From positions 62,001 to 126,000 of the forward strand of contig NZ_AGRW01000043.1 of NCBI RefSeq assembly GCF_000255555.1: a stretch of DNA of 64,000 bases, read 5' to 3'. The notes under the pieces were generated by a model, which saw only the letters and a list, made by a program, of their open reading frames with translations, made no database searches and was not told the DNA's origin. A program made the position numbers and the translations under genes. The stretch is from Treponema saccharophilum DSM 2985. GTDB lineage: Bacteria; Spirochaetota; Spirochaetia; Treponematales; Treponemataceae. Below are positions 25,782 through 33,750 of this stretch, one piece after another; the stretch's first letter is position 1, and each line of letters opens with the position of its first letter.

Positions 25782-27089
25782 ATGGAAATGTTCAAAACGT
25801 ATAATCTCAAAACTGCGTTTCTCTCGCTTTTCATAAAATCGATGGGAAGCGGGTTTTCTGAGGTAATCTGCAAATACTATTCCACAGGCGAAATAACGAA
25901 AAACAATTTCAAGCAGAAATTCAAGAAAATGAATTCGGGGGACAAAAATATCTATCAAGAAATCACAAGTACATTGGGCAATTTGCAGAATCTCTTCACA
26001 GAGCCGAAGATGTGCCGCTCAGCAGAGGATGATGACACCTTCTGCGAAAAAGATTTGTCCGATAAGTATTATTTCAGCTTCGCGCGTTTTGTCTCTGTTT
26101 TTTCAAGCGCGGCTTACACACACGAGTATTTTTTCTACGAATCCTTCGAGAACGCACTTTCATATCTGCTCACGAGCAGTTTTAATAATGATTTTTCACC
26201 GGAAAGATGCGTAGAAACTCTTGCGGACGGCAATCTCGATTCCCTACTAGGATGCAAAGAAATATTGGCTAGCGCAGAACGTTATGGAAAAGCTGAACTT
26301 TATGGAAAAACCTACACGATTGATGAAATAAAAAAAGAATTCGATTTAATAAAAAGACGGAACATACGGTGCTATCGCCACGAATACGGCCCAGCCGTCA
26401 ATGATGTAAGATCGCACAAAAAAGAAAACAAAACGTTCTTCAAATGGGCAATCGATTCATTTTTTGATGAAGCGAAAAAAGCGGATTATATAATCAAATA
26501 CATTTTCGGAGAAAACGACGGAAGCTTCACGACGACATTCGAAAAGCTGAAATACGAGCCGGGAAAGCGGAACTGGAAAACATTCGAAAAGCTTTTCAAA
26601 AATGAGCTTAAAGACGAAAAGCTGATGGACTATCTCAAAGACGACGAGGACTTGAAGGCATACGAGATATTCCAGACGAGAATGATTTCCGCATATTTTC
26701 TGGAAAATCTTTTTGCAGAATTGCCGCATTTTGTCGGAGAAGAAAATGCAAAGGAAATCGAAAAAATCATCGTTCTCGATGATTCAAGGAAAGAACCCGA
26801 TGATTTTCTGGTTAAAAACCATAAACAAAAATCGCAGGCATACGAAAAGGCTGCCTTTGATGCGGTTCTCTCTGATTCCTACGAAGAAGCGGTGACAAAA
26901 CTGCAGGCTCTCGACAAAAATTGCCCCGCAACGCAAACAATCAAATCATATTGCGCGTGCGCAAATCCCTGGTTCAAATACGAAATGAGCAGAGAAAAAC
27001 TTGCAGAGGCATTTGAAACCTGCAATCGAAACTGCCATTTCCTTACATCGTTCAGCGATTATGACCTGAACGGAATCATATGGAAATAA
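25782..27089 (+). CDS. Hypothetical AT-rich accessory protein
   Basis: Unrecognised 435-aa soluble protein with no signal peptide. It is rich in Lys, Phe, Tyr and Glu and predicted mostly helical, and has no motif I can place. Cys residues cluster weakly near the C-terminus (CPATQTIKSYCACANPW, CNRNCHF), but there is no regular zinc spacing. Residues about 355-395 (YEKAAFDAVLSDSYEEAVTKLQALDKN) look TPR-like. GGAGATAAGAA precedes ATG 25782. Base composition and codon choice (AAA, GAA, TTT) are very unlike the GC-rich neighbours, indicating horizontal acquisition. Confidence 0.75.
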   Translation: MEMFKTYNLKTAFLSLFIKSMGSGFSEVICKYYSTGEITKNNFKQKFKKMNSGDKNIYQEITSTLGNLQNLFTEPKMCRSAEDDDTFCEKDLSDKYYFSFARFVSVFSSAAYTHEYFFYESFENALSYLLTSSFNNDFSPERCVETLADGNLDSLLGCKEILASAERYGKAELYGKTYTIDEIKKEFDLIKRRNIRCYRHEYGPAVNDVRSHKKENKTFFKWAIDSFFDEAKKADYIIKYIFGENDGSFTTTFEKLKYEPGKRNWKTFEKLFKNELKDEKLMDYLKDDEDLKAYEIFQTRMISAYFLENLFAELPHFVGEENAKEIEKIIVLDDSRKEPDDFLVKNHKQKSQAYEKAAFDAVLSDSYEEAVTKLQALDKNCPATQTIKSYCACANPWFKYEMSREKLAEAFETCNRNCHFLTSFSDYDLNGIIWK

Positions 27090-27130
27090 ACGTAATTTCC
27101 GCAGAACCTTTTGCGCGCATAGATTGCGAA

Positions 27131-27520
27131 TCAGGACTGCTTCGCAATCATCTCCCGAAGCTCGCCGATTTCGGAACTCAAAACAGCAAATTTGTGGTTC
27201 AGCTCCTCCATTATCATGGACGCGACAGAATCCTGCCGCCGCGCGATTTCATTTTTCAGCTCGTCGCTCGACCCGCCGAACAAATCCCCGGGCGACACAT
27301 TAAGCTCATCAGAAATGCGCGCTATAAGCGAAGCCGAAGCGAACTGCGTTCCCGTCTCTATAATCGAAAGATGCTTTTGGGATACGCCTATTTTTTCGGA
27401 AAGCTGCTCCTGCGTAAAATTCCGCGCCTTCCTGTATTTCCTCACGTTTTGACCGAACATCTGCTGAATCTTTTCTTTCTCGGCAGAGTCATCGCCTTCT
27501 CTTCTTTTTTTTTCGTCCAT
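27131..27520 (-). CDS. XRE-family HTH transcription regulator
   Basis: This 129-aa DNA-binding protein has an HTH_3 domain at about residues 22-80: GQNVRKYRKARNFTQEQLSEKIGVSQKHLSIIETGTQFASASLIARISDELNVSPGDLFG. This is the Cro/C1 fold with its recognition helix around SQKHLSIIE. A short helical tail (NEIARRQDSVASMIMEELNHKFAVLSSEIGELREMI) probably dimerises. It is divergent from the barrel-like gene and may control it. A TAATAA-6-TTATTA inverted repeat in the 129-bp gap is a candidate site. Confidence 0.9.
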   Translation of the reverse strand: MDEKKRREGDDSAEKEKIQQMFGQNVRKYRKARNFTQEQLSEKIGVSQKHLSIIETGTQFASASLIARISDELNVSPGDLFGGSSDELKNEIARRQDSVASMIMEELNHKFAVLSSEIGELREMIAKQS

Positions 27521-27567
27521 CCGGAAATTATCAGACGCGCCATCATTTTGAAAAACTTTTAACAGGG

Positions 27568-27585
27568 TAATAAATATACTTATTA
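27568..27585. promoter_or_regulatory. Candidate XRE operator
   Basis: TAATAA and TTATTA arms flank ATATAC between the divergent XRE and barrel-like genes, 15 bp upstream of the plus-strand -35. The arms are AT-only, so chance occurrence is possible. Confidence 0.35.
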
Positions 27586-27599
27586 GGTTATACAGACAG

Positions 27600-27628
27600 T
27601 TGAATTTTGGAAAAGATGACCTTAAAAT
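27600..27628 (+). promoter_or_regulatory. Promoter of the barrel-like gene
   Basis: TTGAAT and TAAAAT with a 17-bp spacer are followed by AGGAGG 7-8 nt before the ATG at 27650. Confidence 0.7.
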
Positions 27629-27649
27629 ATTACTTTTCAGGAGGATTTT

Positions 27650-28360
27650 ATGCGAACTTTTTCAAAACTGATTTTCACTGCATTTTCTTTCGGAAAGGAT
27701 TCTTTTTTGAAAAGACTTCTTTCCGGCTTTTTTGCGTTATGCCTGATTGCCTTAGGCAACAGCGCTTTTGCTTTTGAATCATCGCTCGGAATCGATTTTG
27801 GCGAGAAAATTCATTGGGAGGACGGAAATCCTTATAACGCCCATTCATTCGCCTTGCATTTTGATTTATCGGGGGACAACTTCGGGATAAAGCCGTTTTT
27901 TGCATTCTCATTTTCAGAAAGCCTGCTCAGCAATATGGCGGACGGCGTCGTTGAATACAACTACGCAGAAAAAGGATTTGCAGAAACTGTAGGCGTGAAA
28001 CCGTATTTCATGTTCAGAAAAACGGAAAATGCTGCCAGCTATATCGGAATTTTGTTCTCCCTGAATTTTTATCAGGAATCGCGGGAAACAAGCAAAGTCA
28101 CCGTCGATGGTCTTGAATGGAACGAGAACTACACAACCGGCGAACTGGGATTTTTTGTCGGCAACAGATGGATTGTATCGGAGCGCATCACCGTATTTGC
28201 AGAATGCGATTTTTCTTCCGGGCTTTTCTCAAAAACGACAACCTTCGAACTGGACGGAACGGCTGTAGACAATTACAAATCAGCAATGTTCGGCGGCGGC
28301 GGAACAACTTCCTGGCGCCTGAACATTACGCCGAGAGTGGGCGTTTCGTGGAAATTGTAG
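27650..28360 (+). CDS. Putative outer-membrane beta-barrel protein
   Basis: This 236-aa exported protein has an N-terminal Lys-rich segment, then a hydrophobic core LLSGFFALCLIALGNSAFAF (about 24-43) with AFA/F cleavage. The remainder alternates aromatic and polar residues in short beta strands (SFALHFDLSGDNFGIKPFFAFSFSES, TVGVKPYFMFRK, ITVFAECDFSSGLF) and ends RLNITPRVGVSWKL, the terminal aromatic-containing strand expected for a barrel. No exact family recognised. It is AT-rich like its neighbours. A strong promoter and AGGAGG precede it. The next gene starts 22 bp downstream. Confidence 0.72.
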   Translation: MRTFSKLIFTAFSFGKDSFLKRLLSGFFALCLIALGNSAFAFESSLGIDFGEKIHWEDGNPYNAHSFALHFDLSGDNFGIKPFFAFSFSESLLSNMADGVVEYNYAEKGFAETVGVKPYFMFRKTENAASYIGILFSLNFYQESRETSKVTVDGLEWNENYTTGELGFFVGNRWIVSERITVFAECDFSSGLFSKTTTFELDGTAVDNYKSAMFGGGGTTSWRLNITPRVGVSWKL

Positions 28361-28382
28361 GAAAATATTCGCCGGGAAATTT

Positions 28383-29441
28383 ATGAAGAAACTTTTTGTT
28401 GCGCTCGCTTTTATCTTTGCCTCGTTCCGCGCATGGGCTGAGATACGATACATCGAAATAGAGTCTGTCTCGAACACAGCGATTGTGCGGCTGAAAAGGC
28501 TTGAAGACTTGGAATTTCTCATCGGAAAGAACAATATTTCGGTGGCGTTCTTTCAAAAATCTTCCGGCGATTTGCTTATCACCGCGTCCGGAACGTATTT
28601 CTCGATTTTCCTGAACGGATATCGGACGATTGACGATTACAAGAAAGGCACTTCCGCCGGATTCAAGAACGGTTCGGATTTTTCCGATGCGGAAAAACAC
28701 GGCATCACATCTTCCGAGTTGTACTATTTTTTCACGAGCAACCGTTTCTCGACCGTCGCTGATTGCTCCGACGCACGCAAAAACGGTTTTCCGTCTTCAA
28801 ATCAATACTATGCAGCGAAGGAAAAAGGATTTTCAAAATACAGCGATTATAGCGAATACCTGAAATACACCGAGCTCGGCTACAAAACGAAGGAAGATTG
28901 GAAAAAAGCAGAGAAAAAAGGGTTCTCATACGCGTCTTATTTTTATGATGCCCAGGCTAAAGGATTTTCCACGAATGCGGATTATCAAAAAGCAAAATCA
29001 TACAACCTGATGGACGAATCTTCTTTCAAAAAATTCTGCGAAATAGAGGACAGCATCGAACGGATTATCTCGGCAAAAACCATAGACAAACGGCAGGCAT
29101 TCGTCTTCTATTTTCTCGTTCAATTGCCGAAAGGCGAGTCCGCGATTTCCGTTCTGTCAAAATCCCTAAAAAATCTTTATGACGAAAACTCTTCCGATGT
29201 TAAGAACGCGCTTTCCAAGTACGTCAACAATTCATACTATGGTCCAACTTCCCTCTTCGACCAAGATTCCCTGAGAAGTTTTTTTGCTTCCGTAAAAACA
29301 AGCGAGCTCGGCTCCTACTCAAGCAAAACAGAAATCTTCAAGAGGAACGGGAACAAGCCGAACTATCCGGCAACGAAGAAGGCGTCAAACGGAAAAAGCG
29401 GTATGAGGAACAATGACGAAAATAAGGCAGACGCGAAGTGA
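28383..29441 (+). CDS. Secreted protein with GF/DY short repeats
   Basis: Unrecognised 352-aa exported protein with a signal peptide at residues 1-20 (FIFASFRAWAE). After a small N-terminal domain (about 20-80) there are about seven to eight degenerate units of about 13-18 residues at about 83-215: DYKKGTSAGFKNGSDFSDAEKHG, DCSDARKNGFPSS, YYAAKEKGFSKYSDYSEYLK, DWKKAEKKGFSYASYFYDAQAKGF and NADYQKAKSYN. The shared core is (D/Y)Y..A...GF. A helical C-terminal domain ends in a Lys/Asn-rich tail. Function unknown; the repeats suggest a binding or scaffold role. Likely cotranscribed with the barrel-like gene. Confidence 0.7.
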   Translation: MKKLFVALAFIFASFRAWAEIRYIEIESVSNTAIVRLKRLEDLEFLIGKNNISVAFFQKSSGDLLITASGTYFSIFLNGYRTIDDYKKGTSAGFKNGSDFSDAEKHGITSSELYYFFTSNRFSTVADCSDARKNGFPSSNQYYAAKEKGFSKYSDYSEYLKYTELGYKTKEDWKKAEKKGFSYASYFYDAQAKGFSTNADYQKAKSYNLMDESSFKKFCEIEDSIERIISAKTIDKRQAFVFYFLVQLPKGESAISVLSKSLKNLYDENSSDVKNALSKYVNNSYYGPTSLFDQDSLRSFFASVKTSELGSYSSKTEIFKRNGNKPNYPATKKASNGKSGMRNNDENKADAK

Positions 29442-29536
29442 GGAGAAAAACAAGAGGCGCACGAAAATCGGAGGAATAAAATCTATGTGGAAATGGCTGA
29501 AATAATTTTGACAAAAAATAAAGGAGACCTACAAAA

Positions 29537-30277
29537 ATGAAAAAACTCACCTTCCCGACAATAACAATTCTCGCCACGACGGTGCTTTTTTCCGGTTGCG
29601 CGACGATGGACAAAATCAGCGAGTTTTCCGCGAGCATGAACAGGAAGATTGAATCTTCAACGTCCAGCAAAAATCAGGACACGGAAAAATGGGACATTGC
29701 CGCGCTCGATACAGCGCGCAATCTCGATTATCTTTCGACGGTCGAAAAGGACGTGGTTCTTGAGATGAACAAAGCGCGCTCCAATCCTGCATTGTATGCC
29801 GAACTGTACATCGCGCCGAGGGTAAAGAAATTCAACGGGAAAATTTACAACGGCTCGCTCAGGACGAACGAAGGCGCCGCAGTCGTAAATGAATGCGTTT
29901 CTTATATGAAAAGAGCGAAGCCGCTTCCCGTTTTTGCGCCACAAAAAGGACTTTCCCTTGCAGCTCAGCGGCATTCAAGCACGCAAGGAGAGACTGCGCA
30001 GACTGGGCACACGGGAGTTGACGGAAGCACTCCGTTCACGAGAATCGAAAAGTACGGAAGCTACAGAACCGCAGGCGAAAACATCTCCTACGGACCAACA
30101 TCCGGGCGGGATATCGTCGTTCAGCTTCTTGTCGACGACGGAGTTGCAAGCCGAGGACACCGCAAGAACATCATGAACAAAGATTTTTCATCAACCGGAG
30201 TCGGCTTCACAAAAAAGCACAGGACATACGGCTCCGTCTGCGTAATAACATATGCAGGAGAGTACAAAGAAAAATAA
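29537..30277 (+). CDS. CAP-domain (SCP/PR-1-like) lipoprotein
   Basis: This 246-aa lipoprotein has MKKLTFPTITILATTVLFSGC with the lipobox FSGC near residue 21. The CAP domain covers about 65-240: VVLEMNKARSNPALYAELYI, a metal-site His in LAAQRHSS and TGHTGVDGS, TAGENISYG, and ASRGHRKNIMNKDFSSTGVGF. Bacterial CAP proteins are secreted and of uncertain activity, sometimes surface adhesins or proteases. AAAGGAGA precedes the ATG. It ends the AT-rich run before the interspersed repeat and hisS. Confidence 0.9.
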   Translation: MKKLTFPTITILATTVLFSGCATMDKISEFSASMNRKIESSTSSKNQDTEKWDIAALDTARNLDYLSTVEKDVVLEMNKARSNPALYAELYIAPRVKKFNGKIYNGSLRTNEGAAVVNECVSYMKRAKPLPVFAPQKGLSLAAQRHSSTQGETAQTGHTGVDGSTPFTRIEKYGSYRTAGENISYGPTSGRDIVVQLLVDDGVASRGHRKNIMNKDFSSTGVGFTKKHRTYGSVCVITYAGEYKEK

Positions 30278-30310
30278 TGTTACGACAAAGGCGGAACCGC
30301 CCTTCCCGCC

Positions 30311-30405
30311 ACGGGAGGTTCGCCCCGCGAACCGGCGCACGCTTGCTCCAGCAAAGCCGAACTTAGAACTCATAAAGGTTCGCAAGCGCAAGCGCAAGTG
30401 CAACA
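30311..30405. repeat. Interspersed repeat, single copy
   Basis: A perfect hairpin GGTTCGC-CCC-GCGAACC (30317-30333) is followed by GGCGCACGCTTGCTCCA and a degenerate AGCCGAACTTAGAAC segment, then GCAAGCGCAAGCGC. The same hairpin and core recur at 33380-33690. It lies between the CAP gene and hisS. Confidence 0.75.
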
Positions 30406-30435
30406 ATAGTTTTTTTCTGATACAATCCACGCATT

Positions 30436-31746
30436 ATGGCAGACAGAATTCAACCAAGGGTCCTGAAAGGTTTCAGGGACATCCTTCCGGCGGCGGAAAT
30501 TGAGCGCGCCGATTTGCAGGAGAAGATAACGAAAGTGTACCGCTCGTTCGGGTTCGTGCCGATTGACACGCCCGTCCTCGAATATTCGGAAATTCTCCTC
30601 AGGAAGTCGAACGGGGAGACGGAGAAGCAGGTCTTCCGGTTCGAGGACAACGGAAAACGGGACGTCGCGATGAGGTTCGACCTCACCGTCCCGTTCGCCC
30701 GGTTCACGGCGGAGCATGAAAGCGAGCTCTACTTCCCGTTCAAGCGCTACCACATCGCGAAAGTCTGGCGCGGGGAAAAGCCGCAGGCGGGACGGTACCG
30801 CGAATTCATGCAGTGCGACATCGACACGGTCGGAAGCGACAGCGCGGCGGCGGACTTCGAGATTCTTTCCGTGATGAAGGCGGCGCTCGCGGAAATCGGG
30901 GTGACGGACGTCACGATTCACGTCAACCATCGCGGGATTTTCAACCGTTTCCTCGAAAAACTCGGGCAGAGCGAAAAAAGCGAGGACATACTCCGCTCGG
31001 TGGACAAGCTTGCGAAAATCGGCAGGGACGCGGTGCGCGCGGAGCTGGTGGAGACGACGGGCGCGGAAAGCTGCGCCGACGAAATTCTCGAGTACATCGC
31101 AAGCGCGGACGATTTCGACGCGACGCTCGACAAGCTTGAGCGGATGGCGGGCGGAGAGGCAGACGACACGAAGCGGATGCGCGAAATCAGGGAGATGATG
31201 AAGGCGGCGGGAATCGATGCGACGTATGTGCTCGACCCGTCGATTACGCGCGGCCTCGACTACTACACCGGCGTCGTCTACGAGACGTTCCTCAACGGCT
31301 GCCCCGAAATCGGCTCGGTCTGCTCTGGCGGACGGTACGACAACCTCGCGGGGCTGTACACGAAGACGAAGCTCCCCGGCGTCGGCGCGTCAATCGGGCT
31401 CGACAGGCTCATCGCGGGACTTGAGAAGCTCGGAAAGACGACGAAAAAAGGCAGCTATCTCGACGCGGAGATTTTCTGCATGGACAAATCGCTCGTCGTC
31501 CACTATCAGAAAGTCGCCGCCGTCCTCCGCGCGAAGGGAATCGCCGTCGAGGTCTTCCCCGAGCAGAAGAAAATCGCGCAGCAGTACGCCGTGACTGACG
31601 CGAAGTGCGTGAAATGGGGAATCATCATCGGAACTGACGAGGCTGCGGGCAACGTCGTGACGCTCAAAAAGCTCGAGACGCGGGAGCAGTTCCCGTCGCT
31701 CACCGTCGAGCAGGCCGCGGAGAAAATTCTCTCCGAAAAGAACTGA
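30436..31746 (+). CDS. hisS: Histidyl-tRNA synthetase
   Basis: Class II synthetase charging tRNA-His, 436 aa. Motif 1 region is VLKGFRDILPAAEIERADLQEKI with FGFVPIDTPVLEY. Motif 2 is RYHIAKVWRGEKPQAGRYREFMQCDIDTVGSDS. The HisA box is TRGLDYYTGVVYE and motif 3 is GASIGLDRLIAGL. A C-terminal anticodon-binding domain spans about 335-430. TACAAT ends 9 nt before the ATG and no Shine-Dalgarno is present, so translation may be leaderless or nearly so. A terminator follows. Confidence 0.96.
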   Translation: MADRIQPRVLKGFRDILPAAEIERADLQEKITKVYRSFGFVPIDTPVLEYSEILLRKSNGETEKQVFRFEDNGKRDVAMRFDLTVPFARFTAEHESELYFPFKRYHIAKVWRGEKPQAGRYREFMQCDIDTVGSDSAAADFEILSVMKAALAEIGVTDVTIHVNHRGIFNRFLEKLGQSEKSEDILRSVDKLAKIGRDAVRAELVETTGAESCADEILEYIASADDFDATLDKLERMAGGEADDTKRMREIREMMKAAGIDATYVLDPSITRGLDYYTGVVYETFLNGCPEIGSVCSGGRYDNLAGLYTKTKLPGVGASIGLDRLIAGLEKLGKTTKKGSYLDAEIFCMDKSLVVHYQKVAAVLRAKGIAVEVFPEQKKIAQQYAVTDAKCVKWGIIIGTDEAAGNVVTLKKLETREQFPSLTVEQAAEKILSEKN

Positions 31747-31763
31747 CAGGACGGACAACAACG

Positions 31764-31805
31764 AAAAACGCCTGGACCCACAGATGCGGATTCAGGCGTT
31801 TTTTA
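31764..31805. terminator. Terminator between convergent hisS and SH3 lipoprotein gene
   Basis: AAAAACGCCTG pairs with CAGGCGTTTTT around an 18-nt loop, with T-runs on either strand, so it can serve both convergent genes. Confidence 0.85.
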
Positions 31806-31822
31806 TGGCGGAATCGGTTTAT

Positions 31823-32185
31823 TCAGTTCTCGGCGGCGGCTTTCTCGGCGCGGAGACGGTTGAGGTAGACTCCGACCGACGATTCGGGAACCCACCCGTC
31901 CTCGAACGCGAGCCACTTCTCGAACGCGTCGCCGACTTTCACGGTGCGCTCGCCGACAATCATCTCGACCATGCCCTTGCGCAAGTTGCGCGAAATCTTC
32001 GCCTCGTACGACGGTGACTCGCGGCAGGCGACGTACGGCTCGGAGACGACAGCCCATTTGTGCTCTATGTCGATGGCGGCATCGACGTCGCTGCTGAATT
32101 CAATCACATCCTTCCCGCGGCAGGACTGGAGCGGGAGGAGAACGGCCGCCAGCGCGAATGCAAACGCGAGCTTCGAAAGAACCAT
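31823..32185 (-). CDS. Small SH3-domain lipoprotein
   Basis: This 120-aa lipoprotein has MVLSKLAFAFALAAVLLPLQSC, giving an LQSC lipobox with Cys near residue 22. The mature part looks like a bacterial SH3 domain: YVACRESPSYEAKISRNLRKGMVEMIVGE...WLAFEDGWVPESSVGVYL, with the typical 'v...n.Rs.Ps....i...l.kG..v.v......W..v.yGWv....l' pattern. ATG 32185 follows GGGGGC; the ORF start at 32200 overlaps the Nudix gene. It is 12 bp after the Nudix gene and cotranscribed. Probably binds peptidoglycan or another wall ligand (family-based guess). Confidence 0.8.
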   Translation of the reverse strand: MVLSKLAFAFALAAVLLPLQSCRGKDVIEFSSDVDAAIDIEHKWAVVSEPYVACRESPSYEAKISRNLRKGMVEMIVGERTVKVGDAFEKWLAFEDGWVPESSVGVYLNRLRAEKAAAEN

Positions 32186-32196
32186 CTCTGCCCCCG

Positions 32197-32622
32197 TCAT
32201 TCAGGAATCGAATCCGCAAGGAATTTCACGACCTGGGGATATATCAGCAGGTCGGAATCGACGAAATCGAGCGTCGGAATCTCGGCAACCTCCGCCCACC
32301 GGTATTCGGTATGCTCAGAAAGCGTGAATTTCTTCTCGACGCCGTCATGCGGAACTGTCACGACATACGCCCTGAGGACGCGCTCCTTTCCGTTGTGCTT
32401 GAACGTCGTCTCGGCGATTTTCTGCCCGACGGCAACGGTCTCGCCGAATTCCTCGCTGAACTCGCGGACAACGGCATCGGCATCGGACTCTCCCTCCTCA
32501 ACTTTTCCGCCGGGGAATTCCCAGCGGTTTCCCATGCAACCTGTAGGGTTTCTGTGCGCTATCAGAACTTTCTTTCCGTTGAACGCGATGCACGCAACCG
32601 ATGCGTTGACTTCTGACTTCAT
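32197..32622 (-). CDS. MutT-like Nudix hydrolase
   Basis: This 141-aa single-domain Nudix protein has the box GGKVEEGESDADAVVREFSEEFGE (GX5EX7REUXEEXGU) complete. It begins VNASVACIAFNGKKVLIAHRNPTGCMGNRWEFPGGK, as in MutT/8-oxo-dGTP pyrophosphatases. Substrate not proven. AGGAGGA lies before ATG 32622. The HAD gene stop is 62 bp upstream; the SH3 lipoprotein follows. Confidence 0.93.
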   Translation of the reverse strand: MKSEVNASVACIAFNGKKVLIAHRNPTGCMGNRWEFPGGKVEEGESDADAVVREFSEEFGETVAVGQKIAETTFKHNGKERVLRAYVVTVPHDGVEKKFTLSEHTEYRWAEVAEIPTLDFVDSDLLIYPQVVKFLADSIPE

Positions 32623-32684
32623 AACGAATCCTCCTCGCGGAATTCAATTGCCTTTTTCCAGAATGGAAACGGATTTTCCGCGCA

Positions 32685-33329
32685 TCATTTTATCAGATTC
32701 GGGACTTCCTTCAAAGACGTGACGACGGCAAACGCGAGCGCCGAAATCTCCTCGGACGGCTGAATCTGGTCGGGAACCATGACGCACCTGATGCCCGCAC
32801 CCGTCGCGGAGCGCACGCCGTTCGGGCTGTCCTCGACCGCGATGCACTCATCCGCGCCGAGGGAGAGGGATGACAGCGAGGAAAGATAGATGTCCGGTGC
32901 GGGCTTCGAGTGAGCCACGGTGTCGCCCGTCGTTATCGTCTCGAAATACCCGATTATTCCCGCCGCAGCAAGCTGCCTCACGACGCTTTCCCTCCTCGTC
33001 GACGAAGCGAGCGCGAGCCGAATCCCCCTCGACGACAGCGCGCCCAGGCACTCCACGACATGCGGCATCAGCGAAAGCCCCTCGCTCCGCTCGATTTCAT
33101 GGAAAAGCTCGCCCGTCCTGTCGTAGAAGACCTTCGGCGACACAATGTTCCCGCAGTATTTCTCAAGGACGACGAGCGTGTCGGCAGTGTTCTGCCCAAC
33201 GCACTCGGAATACGCCTCCCCAATCCCCTCTATGCCGAATTCCTCCGCGGCACGATTCCAGCACACCTTGCAGACGGATTCCGTATCCAGCAGAACCCCG
33301 TCCATATCGAAAATAACAGCCTTGACCAT
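32685..33329 (-). CDS. HAD-superfamily phosphatase (beta-phosphoglucomutase-like)
   Basis: This 214-aa hydrolase opens MVKAVIFDMDGVLLDTES (motif I, with both Asp and an E/DTE cap signature). Motif II is LALASSTRRE, motif III Lys is in HSKPAPDIYL, and motif IV is CIAVEDSPNGVRSATGAG. The inserted helical cap at about 17-85 places it with PgmB/YcjU/Gph-like enzymes. The substrate is a sugar phosphate, otherwise unknown. The frame stays open 318 nt upstream, through the repeat array, but that part is repeat-derived. TATGAT ends 6 nt before ATG 33329, consistent with leaderless translation. Confidence 0.92.
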   Translation of the reverse strand: MVKAVIFDMDGVLLDTESVCKVCWNRAAEEFGIEGIGEAYSECVGQNTADTLVVLEKYCGNIVSPKVFYDRTGELFHEIERSEGLSLMPHVVECLGALSSRGIRLALASSTRRESVVRQLAAAGIIGYFETITTGDTVAHSKPAPDIYLSSLSSLSLGADECIAVEDSPNGVRSATGAGIRCVMVPDQIQPSEEISALAFAVVTSLKEVPNLIK

Positions 33330-33379
33330 GCCAGAATCATACCGCAAACCCGCCCGCACGAAAACGCCCCACCCCGGAA

Positions 33380-33690
33380 GGTTCGCCCCGCGAACCGGCG
33401 CACGCTTGCTCCAACCAGACCGAACTTGGAACGACAAAACGCCCAAGCAAGCGAGCACGCTTGCTCCAACCAGACCGAACTTGGAACGAGAAACAGAAAG
33501 CAACCGCCCCACGGGCACGGAAGGTGCGCAAATGCGCACCGGCGCACGCTTACTCCAACCAGACCGAACTTGGAACGACAAAACGCCCAAGCAAGCGAGC
33601 ACGCTTGCTACAACCAAGCCGAGCTTAGAACGCACAAAGACTTGCAAGCGCGAGCTCAGAACGCACGAAGACTTGCAAGCGCGAGCGCAA
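33380..33690. repeat. Tandem array of interspersed repeat (two ~144-bp units)
   Basis: The only long gene-free stretch here (33330-33750) is almost all repeat. Four cores beginning GCACGCTTGCTCCAACC and running to about GAACTTGGAACG start at 33400, 33455, 33544 and 33599. Spacings are 55, 89 and 55, so a unit of about 144 bp (hairpin plus two cores) is duplicated. Each unit starts with a hairpin: GGTTCGC-CCC-GCGAACC at 33380-33396 and GGTGCGCAAATGCGCACC at 33523-33540. The last cores decay into CTTGCAAGCGCGAGC repeats. Related copy at 30311-30405. Confidence 0.88.
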
Positions 33691-33719
33691 AAAAAAAGGG
33701 AACCGAAAAACGGTTCCCT
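33689..33719 (-). terminator. cstA terminator
   Basis: On the minus strand an 8-bp stem GGGAACCG/CGGTTCCC with a TTTTT loop is followed by a nine-T run, 32 bp after the cstA stop. The tail abuts the interspersed repeat. Confidence 0.9.
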
Positions 33720-33750
33720 CAGACAATGCTGCTGTCGGCAGCGGATTATG

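Noticed and set aside
33330-33647. In-frame N-terminal extension of the HAD phosphatase through the repeat array
   Set aside because: The extension translates only the interspersed repeat twice over. HAD motif I lies at ATG 33329 with its own -10 box, so the long frame is chance openness of a GC-rich repeat.
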